A model generated the notes under the pieces. The model made no database searches and was not told where the DNA came from. It saw nothing but the letters and a program-made list of their open reading frames with translations. A stretch of 47,059 nucleotides of DNA from a virus, in IMG/VR virus record IMGVR_UViG_3300032116_000355, positions 1 to 47,059 of that record; one strand, written 5' to 3'. The position numbers and the translations under genes are program-made. Position 1 is the first letter of the stretch. Every line of letters starts with the position of its first letter. Shown here piece by piece: positions 41,131 through 47,059 of this stretch.

Positions 41131-42687
41131 ATGTCGGACCAAAGATCTCTTAAAAACATTGTTATTGTAGGCGGCGGTACAGCTGGTTGGATGACAGCTT
41201 TGTACGTCCAGCGTGTTCTACCAACTTCTACTATTACTTTAATTGAGTCTGAAGAGATTGGTATCCTTGGCGCCGGAGAAGGCTCTACCCCACAGCTTGT
41301 AAACTATTTAGACTTTGTAGGAATCCCTGCATCTCGCCTTGTAAAAGAAGCAGCAGCTACCATTAAAAATGGTATTAAATTTACAAACTGGAGAAACGAT
41401 GGAGATTATTACTACCATTCATTTTTAGCTTATCGTCAACTAGGGTTTGATGGATGTAACGTTGATAAAAAATACTTATCTACAGACGCCGCAGTTGCAC
41501 TTGCTTGGTCTAAAGATGAGAACTTAAACAATCTTGATTTTGTAGCAAAAGTCTCTGAGTCTAATAAAGTCCCGTTTATTTATAACCAAGACTATGATGG
41601 TTCTAGAGATCCTATTTTAAAATTTGATAATTTAGCCAACTTTTCGTTGCACTTTAACGCTTCAAAACTTGCAAAATGCTTAAGAGGCATAGCGGAAGAG
41701 CGGGGAGTTAAAAGAATTGAAGGGGTGGTTACTGGGTTTACCGAAGACTCATACGGAGATATTCGAACAATTAAATTAAAAAACACTACTGTAAAAGCAG
41801 ATTTTGTTTTTGATTGTTCAGGGTTTGCTCGCCTAGTTATCGGTGGACACTATAAAGCTGATTGGAAAAGCCACTCTGACCTTCTCCCTGTAGATTCAGC
41901 CGTACCATTTTTTGTACCAATTAACGATAAGAAGATACCAGCATACACAGAAGCTATAGCTATGAAATATGGCTGGATGTGGAGAATACCAACTAGAGAT
42001 CGTTTTGGTTGTGGGTACGTATATGACTCAACGCTAATCTCGGAAGAAGAAGCTGTTAAAGAGATTGAAGAGTATCTTGGTTTTGAGCCTGAGTATCCTC
42101 GTAAAAACAAAGGCGGATTTAAGTTTAAAGCTGGGTATTACAAAACCCCTTATGTAAAGAATTGTGTTGCCGTAGGTCTTTCATCTGGTTTTATTGAACC
42201 ACTTGAAGCTACCTCAATCTGGGTTGGACTAGAGTCTTTGCAAACAGCTTTAGCAAACATAGATATCTTAACCTCTAGAGATCAAGAGCTTGCGGATAAA
42301 TATAATGAACGTTTCCGAGCCATGAACGACAGCATTGTTGAGTTTATTTACTTTCACTATACCTCCGATCGGTCTGACACCCCATTTTGGGATAAGTTTA
42401 AAGACAAGGACAAAGCTCCAGACTTTGTTAAGTATCTAACTAATGTTTGGTCTAAACGCCTACCCCAAGCAGATGACCACGTCGGTAAGCATTGGGCTAT
42501 GGAAAGTTGGCTAGTAGTTGGCAGCGGTATTGGCGCCTTTGACACATCCGTTGCTAAACGCGTTGTTGCTGTAAACCCAGCTATTGGACTATCTGACTCT
42601 TTGTATGAAGAATTTAAATCACGACAAGATTTGGTATCCTCCTCTTGTTCAGATCACGCTATATTTCTTAAGGAGCTTGCAAAGTGA
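41131..42687 (+). CDS. Flavin-dependent tryptophan halogenase homologue
   Basis: The 518-aa protein matches the Trp_halogenase family (usual length 500-540). Visible motifs are FAD-binding VGGGTAGWM (13-21), GAGEGSTPQL (48-56), TIKNGIKFTNWR with Lys 79 in the position of the catalytic Lys, GWMWRIP (282-288), the family's WxWxIP motif that keeps the flavin from acting as a monooxygenase, and SGFIEPLEATSIW with Glu 360 where the catalytic Glu lies. These enzymes use FADH2, O2 and halide to make HOX, which halogenates the substrate. A reductase is normally required and none is seen here. A phage halogenase (VirX1, cyanophage Syn10) is known. The substrate is unknown. GTG of the next gene overlaps its stop. 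Confidence 0.9.
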   Translation: MSDQRSLKNIVIVGGGTAGWMTALYVQRVLPTSTITLIESEEIGILGAGEGSTPQLVNYLDFVGIPASRLVKEAAATIKNGIKFTNWRNDGDYYYHSFLAYRQLGFDGCNVDKKYLSTDAAVALAWSKDENLNNLDFVAKVSESNKVPFIYNQDYDGSRDPILKFDNLANFSLHFNASKLAKCLRGIAEERGVKRIEGVVTGFTEDSYGDIRTIKLKNTTVKADFVFDCSGFARLVIGGHYKADWKSHSDLLPVDSAVPFFVPINDKKIPAYTEAIAMKYGWMWRIPTRDRFGCGYVYDSTLISEEEAVKEIEEYLGFEPEYPRKNKGGFKFKAGYYKTPYVKNCVAVGLSSGFIEPLEATSIWVGLESLQTALANIDILTSRDQELADKYNERFRAMNDSIVEFIYFHYTSDRSDTPFWDKFKDKDKAPDFVKYLTNVWSKRLPQADDHVGKHWAMESWLVVGSGIGAFDTSVAKRVVAVNPAIGLSDSLYEEFKSRQDLVSSSCSDHAIFLKELAK

Positions 42688-42968
42688 AATTTAGAACTCA
42701 GTGGATTACTGCCCTTAAAAGCATGGGTAAACGGCAATACTGGAACCGCCCAAACACTGTAGAGTTTTTTGCTTTTATGACAAAAGCAGCAATCATTATC
42801 CCCGGTCTTCTTTTTGAAACACAGTTTTGGTGGCTTTACATTTTTGCTCTTGTAACAAGCCTTGCTCTTATTTGGTCCTCAACAGTTAAGACGTTACCTA
42901 CAATTATTTGGTTTAATATCATCTGGTCAATTCTAGCTACAGCAGCATTGGTTAAGCACTTTGTATGA
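42684..42968 (+). CDS. 94-aa membrane protein between halogenase and glycosyltransferase
   Basis: GTG start overlapping the halogenase stop (GTGA); its own TGA overlaps the next ATG (ATGA). The product has a basic amphipathic N-terminus and two to three hydrophobic segments (FAFMTKAAIIIPGLLF, WWLYIFALVTSLALIW, TIIWFNIIWSILATAALV). No family recognised. Overlaps on both sides suggest its product works with its neighbours, possibly tethering the modification enzymes to the membrane, but that is speculative. Confidence 0.65.
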   Translation: MKFRTQWITALKSMGKRQYWNRPNTVEFFAFMTKAAIIIPGLLFETQFWWLYIFALVTSLALIWSSTVKTLPTIIWFNIIWSILATAALVKHFV

Positions 42969-44041
42969 AAGTAGCTGTTTATTCGATAGCTCTCAACGAA
43001 GAGAAATTTGTAGAGAGGTGGTATGAGTGTGCCAAAGAAGCTGATTATTTACTTATTGCTGACACTGGTTCTAGCGACCGCACTATCGAGCTTGCTAAGT
43101 CTCTTGGTATTAATGTAGTTGAAATTTCAATTAAACCTTGGAGGTTTGATGATGCTCGTAATGCTAGTCTCGCTGTTATCCCTGGGGATATTGATTACTG
43201 CATTGCTTTGGATCTCGACGAAACTTTAGTACCCGGTTGGCGTAAACACTTAGAAGTAGCTTACAAGAATAAGTGGACCCGCCCTCGCTATCTGTTTACT
43301 ACAAGTTGGAACCCAGACGGGTCTCCAGGTCTTCAATTTAGCGGTATCAGAATTCACGCTAGACAAGGTTATCGTTGGGTATACCCAATTCATGAGGTTC
43401 CTGAACCTTACGGTATAACACCTACCGAAGGTTGGATTGAGCTCCAAGCTGAGCATCACCCAGATAATACAAAGTCACGCGGTCAATACTTGCCGTTATT
43501 AGAGATAGCAGCTCGTGAAAACCCACTAGATGATCGATGTGCTTTCTACTATGGGCGTGAGCTCTACTTTAGAAATAGTCATCCAGCGGCAGCAAAAGAG
43601 TTTAAGCGCTATCTATCTTTAGAAAAAGCACAATGGTTACCTCAAAGAGCTGCGGCGTATCGATACCTTGCCTTGGTTGAGCCGGACAATGCCGAAGAAT
43701 GGAACTTACGTGCTATTAGCCAAGACCCAAGTCGCCGTGAGAGTTATGTTCAAACCGCAGAGTACTACTACAACAATAAACGTTGGGAGGAGTGCCTTAA
43801 GTACGCAGAGCTTGCGGTAGCTATTACTGAAAAGCCTTTAGATTATTTCTGCGAACCTTGGGCGTGGGACTTCCGGGCATATGACTACGCCGCTATTGCA
43901 GCTTTTTGGCTTGGAAAAACTGAGCTTGCCCTTACCTACGGTGAAAAAGCCCTAGAGGTAACCCCGACAGATGAGCGTTTACAGCGTAACCTTGAGTTCT
44001 ATAAAGAAAAGGATGGGACCAATGGATCAGACTCTATTTGA
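42965..44041 (+). CDS. GT2-type glycosyltransferase with C-terminal helical repeats
   Basis: The 358-aa product has a GT-A fold: VYSIALNEEKFVERW at 5-19, IADTGSSDRTIELAK at 31-45, FDDARNAS (61-68) and ALDLDE (81-86) as the DxD-type metal motif. From about residue 180 come TPR-like helical repeats (RCAFYYGRELYFRNSH, WEECLKYAELAVAI, YGEKALEVTP). GT2 enzymes transfer a sugar from a nucleotide-sugar to an acceptor; TPRs often recruit protein. The acceptor could be a fibre protein, a host surface glycan or the halogenase product. It overlaps the next gene's start by 20 bases. Confidence 0.8.
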   Translation: MKVAVYSIALNEEKFVERWYECAKEADYLLIADTGSSDRTIELAKSLGINVVEISIKPWRFDDARNASLAVIPGDIDYCIALDLDETLVPGWRKHLEVAYKNKWTRPRYLFTTSWNPDGSPGLQFSGIRIHARQGYRWVYPIHEVPEPYGITPTEGWIELQAEHHPDNTKSRGQYLPLLEIAARENPLDDRCAFYYGRELYFRNSHPAAAKEFKRYLSLEKAQWLPQRAAAYRYLALVEPDNAEEWNLRAISQDPSRRESYVQTAEYYYNNKRWEECLKYAELAVAITEKPLDYFCEPWAWDFRAYDYAAIAAFWLGKTELALTYGEKALEVTPTDERLQRNLEFYKEKDGTNGSDSI

Positions 44042-44168
44042 TGCAGCTATAGCAACGCTTACAGCTGAGCTTGAGAACGCAACCGATGAGCGCATGAAAG
44101 AACGTCTGCGCGATGGAATTGCTAAGCTACACGCTGATTATCCTCAGTTCTCCACAGTAGCAGAGTAA
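44022..44168 (+). CDS. 48-aa helical hypothetical protein
   Basis: ATG 44022 follows AAAGGATGGGACCA. The product (start MDQTLFDAAIATLTAELENA) is acidic and helical with no recognised domain. It overlaps the end of the glycosyltransferase gene by 20 bases. Earlier in-frame starts lie inside that gene. Function unknown. Confidence 0.55.
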   Translation: MDQTLFDAAIATLTAELENATDERMKERLRDGIAKLHADYPQFSTVAE

Positions 44169-44174
44169 ATTTAA

Positions 44175-44696
44175 ATGCGGTCCTACTCTCCCGGTGGCCG
44201 GTTTGACGCAGACTTTGAGACAGATGACCTTCTTGTAGGAGTCGATACTGATCTTAAAAATCCTGTAGGAACCAAAGCTCTTTGGTATGTCTACGATCCA
44301 GTAACTTCTGTAATTGATCCTATCTACGATGTAGGTCAGGACATTAATGGCTCTGTTGGCGGTAAGCGTTGGAAAGGTCCCTTTTCACTGCCGGTTGTCC
44401 GTGCTGTTATTCAACAGGGACAGGTAAGAAACTCTCAGGGCGGTTACTACAACGCTGATATGCTTCACCTTACACTTAATATTGAAGACGTTGAAAAGAT
44501 TGCTCCCGGAGTTATCACTAACCCTGATTACCAAAATAAGGGTAGAATTATCTGGAAGAATCAGGTTTACCGTCCATACGGTGTTCAGGAACGAGGAATC
44601 ATTTCTGAAAGATTTACTCTGTTGGTAGTTGAATGTCAGCAGATCATGCCAGAAGAGATGGTCAACGATCCTCAATTCCAGGCGTACGCTAACTAA
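44175..44696 (+). CDS. 173-aa virion-like protein
   Basis: The product has a disordered Gly/Asp start, a beta region (ALWYVYDPVTSVIDPIYDV) and PYGVQERGIISERFTLLVVE near the end. The pattern fits head-completion or neck proteins of tailed phages, but the family is not certain. A short ORF gap and strong ribosome binding sites join it to the following gene. Position after the fibre/AMG block suggests return to core virion genes. Confidence 0.6.
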   Translation: MRSYSPGGRFDADFETDDLLVGVDTDLKNPVGTKALWYVYDPVTSVIDPIYDVGQDINGSVGGKRWKGPFSLPVVRAVIQQGQVRNSQGGYYNADMLHLTLNIEDVEKIAPGVITNPDYQNKGRIIWKNQVYRPYGVQERGIISERFTLLVVECQQIMPEEMVNDPQFQAYAN

Positions 44697-44705
44697 GGAG
44701 AAACA

Positions 44706-44984
44706 ATGGCATTAGCAACAACTCAAGTAGCGCTTAACGCAAGCACTGCTACAAAAATTAATACTGTAGGCGGAACACCGTCTTCACACTACAAGATTTA
44801 TGTAAAAAACTTAGATGGTTCTATCAACGTATTTGTTGGACTTACAGGAGTAACAACAGCTACTGGACTTCGCCTTAATGCTGGAGAAACTACAATTATT
44901 GACCCAGTTGTAGCTGGCACTGATCTTTATGCAATTGCAGCATCCGGCACACCTTCTGTCTCAGTAATGGTGGTGGCCTTCTAA
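44706..44984 (+). CDS. 92-aa beta-rich virion-like protein
   Basis: AAGGAGAAACA precedes the ATG. The product is a small, nearly uncharged beta protein (MALATTQVALNASTATKINT, GLRLNAGETTIIDP, SGTPSVSVMVVAF). It resembles small capsid decoration or tail-spike stem proteins. No family recognised. The stop overlaps the next ATG by one base (TAATG). Confidence 0.6.
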   Translation: MALATTQVALNASTATKINTVGGTPSSHYKIYVKNLDGSINVFVGLTGVTTATGLRLNAGETTIIDPVVAGTDLYAIAASGTPSVSVMVVAF

Positions 44985-45151
44985 TGCCAGCAAAAAAGAA
45001 AGCATTCTGGGATAAAAAAGATCCAAGCCCAGAGACAACAAGTAAACTAAGCAAAAAACAGAAAGCATCTGCAAAAGCAAAGGCTAAGGCAGCTGGCCGC
45101 CCTTACCCTAACCTTGTCGACAACGCCGCGGCCGCCAGAAAGAAGAAATAA
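44984..45151 (+). CDS. 55-aa very basic protein
   Basis: The ATG overlaps the previous stop. The product is mostly Lys/Ala (MPAKKKAFWDKKDPSPETTS, then KKQKASAKAKAKAAGRP and a final ARKKK). It is likely disordered and nucleic-acid binding. It starts the second run of small basic genes and probably serves a role similar to those at 3196-4728. Confidence 0.6.
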   Translation: MPAKKKAFWDKKDPSPETTSKLSKKQKASAKAKAKAAGRPYPNLVDNAAAARKKK

Positions 45152-45152
45152 T

Positions 45153-45317
45153 ATGTGCAAAGGATGTGGATGCGGTTGTTCAAAGCCGGGCTGTAAAGGC
45201 GCTTGCAAGAAGACTGCAAAAAAGATGACCCCAAAGCAGAAGAAACTTGATGTAGACAAAGATGGCAAGCTAGAGGGGTCAGATTTCGCTGCCCTTCGTA
45301 AGAAAAAGAAGAAGTAG
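45153..45317 (+). CDS. 54-aa Cys-rich protein with EF-hand loop
   Basis: The ATG follows the previous stop by one base; an earlier in-frame start overlaps the preceding gene. The first 18 residues contain six Cys (CKGCGCGC, CKGAC), a metal-binding cluster. A Lys-rich stretch follows, then DVDKDGKLEGSD, a canonical 12-residue EF-hand calcium loop. The combination is unusual. Function unknown. Confidence 0.6.
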   Translation: MCKGCGCGCSKPGCKGACKKTAKKMTPKQKKLDVDKDGKLEGSDFAALRKKKKK

Positions 45318-45328
45318 GGTGTGGATAG

Positions 45329-45472
45329 ATGTGCGCGACTTGCGGCTGTGGAGCTCCAAAGAACAAGCACGGGATGAAAACCCTACAAGCAGCGAACAAG
45401 AAGTTTGCTGCCAAAAAGGCTGCGCCTGCAAAAACTAAGAAGTCTTCTATGGTACGAAAGAAGGGCATGTAA
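45329..45472 (+). CDS. 47-aa Cys/Lys-rich protein
   Basis: The ATG at 45329 lies 12 bases after the previous stop, and GGTGTGGATAG gives only a weak ribosome binding site. The product begins MCATCGCGAPKNKHG, with three Cys, and continues Lys/Ala-rich to RKKGM. It resembles the preceding product in its CxxCGC start. Its stop overlaps the next ATG. Confidence 0.55.
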   Translation: MCATCGCGAPKNKHGMKTLQAANKKFAAKKAAPAKTKKSSMVRKKGM

Positions 45473-45765
45473 TGGCTACCCCATCATTTATGAAGGGCAA
45501 GTATACAAAGTCTAAAGACGAAAAGATGGATGCCCGTTTGCTTAAAAAAGCTGGTCTTACTGACAAAGAAGAAAAAGCTAAGTTTGAAAAAGCTGACAAA
45601 GCTCATGGTAAGAAAAAGAAGCCTGCAACAATTGCTGAAGATCGCAAAAAAGATGATGCAATTATTAAGAAGATTAAAGCTAAAGAAAAAGCCCACGAAG
45701 CCAAGGAAGGCAAGAAGGGCGAAAAGGCAGAAGACAAGCGTGAAAAGAAGATGGGCAAAAAGTGA
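45472..45765 (+). CDS. 97-aa Lys/Glu-rich protein
   Basis: The product is dominated by Lys, Glu, Ala and Asp (KDEKMDARLLKKAGLTDKEE, KKIKAKEKAHEAKEGKKG), suggesting a long charged helix. It is coupled on both sides: its ATG overlaps the previous stop and its last codons overlap the next GTG start. Possible DNA or capsid-interior binding. No domain. Confidence 0.6.
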   Translation: MATPSFMKGKYTKSKDEKMDARLLKKAGLTDKEEKAKFEKADKAHGKKKKPATIAEDRKKDDAIIKKIKAKEKAHEAKEGKKGEKAEDKREKKMGKK

Positions 45766-45950
45766 TTAAAAAAAGCGCTGGACTGAAAGCCTCACTTGGT
45801 AAAGCTGTAAAAATTGCGGCTACCAAGCCTGTTAAGAACGTAAGTTCTACTCAGGTTATGGGTGGCCCAAAGGTTAAAAAGATTGTGACTAAGACCGTTC
45901 ACTTTGACGGCCCAACACAAACTACGGCAAGTAAGCCAAAAAAGAAGTAA
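45762..45950 (+). CDS. 62-aa basic protein
   Basis: A GTG start overlaps the preceding stop (GTGA). The product starts MIKKSAGLKASLGKAVKIAA and ends KPKKK, basic throughout. It is the last gene before a terminator. No domain recognised. Confidence 0.55.
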   Translation: MIKKSAGLKASLGKAVKIAATKPVKNVSSTQVMGGPKVKKIVTKTVHFDGPTQTTASKPKKK

Positions 45951-45957
45951 GCGATTA

Positions 45958-45985
45958 GCCCCCGAAAGGGGGCTTCTTGCTTTAT
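45958..45985 (+). terminator. Intrinsic terminator
   Basis: GCCCCC-GAAA-GGGGGC (45958-45973), followed by TTCTTGCTTTAT. Strong stem with a stable GNRA loop. It closes the small basic gene cluster. Confidence 0.85.
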
Positions 45986-46060
45986 CCTTTAATTGATCCT
46001 GTGCGGGATCAAAGCTCTACCCCTGCGTACTACGTTGCCCTACTCCGATTGGAGATTGCC

Positions 46061-46219
46061 ATGCCCTACGATAAAAAAGTAGATGGTCCTGACACCGTTG
46101 AGTTTGTGAAAGCTGCAACTCAAGGAATGATGTCAGCAAAGGACAGTAAAAAGCTTTGGTATGGCTTAGCGGGTGCGTATACGGCGGGAAGAGTGCTTCG
46201 ACGTGTTATTAACAAGTGA
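46061..46219 (+). CDS. 52-aa hypothetical protein
   Basis: ATG 46061 with GGAG eight bases upstream; earlier in-frame codons lie in the terminator region. The product has an acidic start, then helical and basic (KLWYGLAGAYTAGRVLRRVI), perhaps weakly membrane-associated. No recognised domain. Confidence 0.55.
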   Translation: MPYDKKVDGPDTVEFVKAATQGMMSAKDSKKLWYGLAGAYTAGRVLRRVINK

Positions 46220-46538
46220 AGAAGCCGAAGCCCTTTCTCAAGAAGCAGTCGACGAGATGCTTCCAATACTTACAGAAAGCCTACGTGGCTACGCCCTATC
46301 TGCCGGGTGGCCAATCAATCTAGTTAATGCTTTAGACGTTAGCTATGCCGGTGGGATCCTCTACATAAGCTGCTCAGATGAAGAGGCGGCAGAGGCAATT
46401 GAAAATTTAGAGTATGGCAATAACGGAAGCCCAAATTCAGTTTTGCGTCCATTTGCTGAAAGAGCAGACAAGTATATTGCTGACATCATAGGTGGTAAAT
46501 CTGTCATGTTTGTCCTTGAAGAAAAGGTGGGCCTCTAA
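46203..46538 (+). CDS. 111-aa hypothetical protein near the tail module
   Basis: The frame has candidate GTG starts at 46173 and 46203; the latter is preferred as a purine-rich GGGAAGAG lies upstream and the overlap with 46219 is smaller. The product is acidic and helical (TSEEAEALSQEAVDEMLPIL, CSDEEAAEAIENLEYG), ending with a hydrophobic segment (SVMFVLEEKVGL). Its stop overlaps the next ATG. Function unknown; position suggests a head-tail joining or tail role. Confidence 0.55.
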   Translation: MLLTSEEAEALSQEAVDEMLPILTESLRGYALSAGWPINLVNALDVSYAGGILYISCSDEEAAEAIENLEYGNNGSPNSVLRPFAERADKYIADIIGGKSVMFVLEEKVGL

Positions 46539-47059
46539 TGGGTAATCCATTTATTGTTGCTGAAGACCTTGCTATTAAAACTTTATTAGGTGGGATGACC
46601 GTCTCTGATGAAAAAAATGCTGCCCGCCAAGTAAAGGTGTGGTTTGGCTACCCTGATATTGAAGTTCGCACACAGGATTTTCCATTTGTTACAATTGATC
46701 TTATCGATATTGTTCCGGCAAATGAACGTCAAACTCAAGGAAAGTTTTCAGATAATGATAACCGCGGAACACAGACTCCAGTAGGTGACTTTGTATATAC
46801 CTACGACGTTCCGGTTGCATACGATTTGATTTATCAAATTACGTCTCATGCCCGCCATCCACGGCATGACAGAGCAATAATGCTCCAACTAATGAGAAAA
46901 TTTCCATCAAAGTTCGGGTACCTAGTGGTGCCTAATGAGCTAGGGACAGAAAACTCCCGACGCCATATGTTCCTTGATGGATTTGTAAAACGGGATACCG
47001 CAGAAAGCGAAACTGGAAACAGACGTCTTTTGCGTAATGTTCTAACGATTCGTGTAATC
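46538..47059 (+). CDS. Probable tail-completion/neck-like protein (3' end cut by window edge)
   Basis: 174 codons are visible without a stop. The product is a mixed alpha/beta protein (KVWFGYPDIEVRTQDFPFVT, DFVYTYDVPVAYDLIYQIT) in the size range of tail terminator or tail-completion proteins, which are small and adjacent to tail tube genes. Its TAATG coupling with the previous gene supports the start. The right-hand continuation is outside the window, so the full length is unknown. Confidence 0.55.
   Translation, partial: MGNPFIVAEDLAIKTLLGGMTVSDEKNAARQVKVWFGYPDIEVRTQDFPFVTIDLIDIVPANERQTQGKFSDNDNRGTQTPVGDFVYTYDVPVAYDLIYQITSHARHPRHDRAIMLQLMRKFPSKFGYLVVPNELGTENSRRHMFLDGFVKRDTAESETGNRRLLRNVLTIRVI

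Overview
This is a stretch of a tailed double-stranded DNA bacteriophage genome (Caudoviricetes). It carries a large terminase, a portal protein, a coiled-coil scaffold candidate, an N4-gp56-type major capsid protein, collagen-like and glycine-rich fibre proteins, a CHAP endolysin and holin candidates. The host is most likely an actinobacterium. A WhiB-family Fe-S regulator is encoded (17637-17912, minus), together with small families typical of actinophages (a DUF7455-like zinc protein, an r1t-like holin, a DUF2746-like membrane protein). Base composition looks moderate to low in GC by eye, and several tail proteins resemble those of aquatic phages, so a freshwater actinobacterial host is a reasonable inference but is not proven. 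No integrase, attachment site, tRNA gene, CRISPR array or insertion sequence was seen.

Layout. Positions 1-2615 are transcribed leftward: an ArdC-like antirestriction protein running off the left edge and six small genes in two operons. All three leftward units start behind the same 33-34 bp intergenic box, followed by a plausible -35/-10 pair and an AGGGGA ribosome binding site. Transcription diverges at about 2616-2828. From there almost everything runs rightward in tightly overlapping frames. Positions 2829-7455 hold small zinc-binding and very basic Lys/Ala/Pro-rich proteins, an HNH nuclease and repeat-rich proteins. Positions 7484-11405 hold a giant exported Pro/Glu-rich protein that lacks a standard start codon, then the lysis cassette. 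Positions 11405-17577 hold small genes, a fibre protein, a fibronectin-like protein ending in a Hint (intein-like) domain, and a PASTA-bearing protein closed by a strong bidirectional terminator. A leftward island at 17637-18464 encodes WhiB and a secreted lytic transglycosylase.

Positions 18688-20790 hold small accessory genes. The head module follows: terminase 20916, portal 23427, scaffold 25282, major capsid 26102, a connector-like protein 27731. Positions 28839-41113 are a large fibre/adhesin module: a 600-aa collagen-like fibre, an 861-aa glycine-rich protein, a 2009-aa modular tail protein and two tandem paralogues. Directly behind it are three translationally coupled genes: a flavin-dependent tryptophan-halogenase homologue with its key residues intact, a small membrane protein and a GT2 glycosyltransferase. 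This is the most striking feature of the window. Positions 44022-47059 return to small virion-like proteins, a second cluster of Cys/Lys-rich miniproteins, and a gene cut by the right edge. The tail tube, tape measure and replication genes are not in this window and probably lie beyond its edges.

The genes form a typical late programme (packaging, capsid, fibres, lysis) plus accessory functions for host control (ArdC, WhiB) and possible chemical modification (halogenase, glycosyltransferase). Intergenic gaps are short; none exceeds 300 bases. Functions rest on motif recognition by eye; no database search or structure prediction was run.
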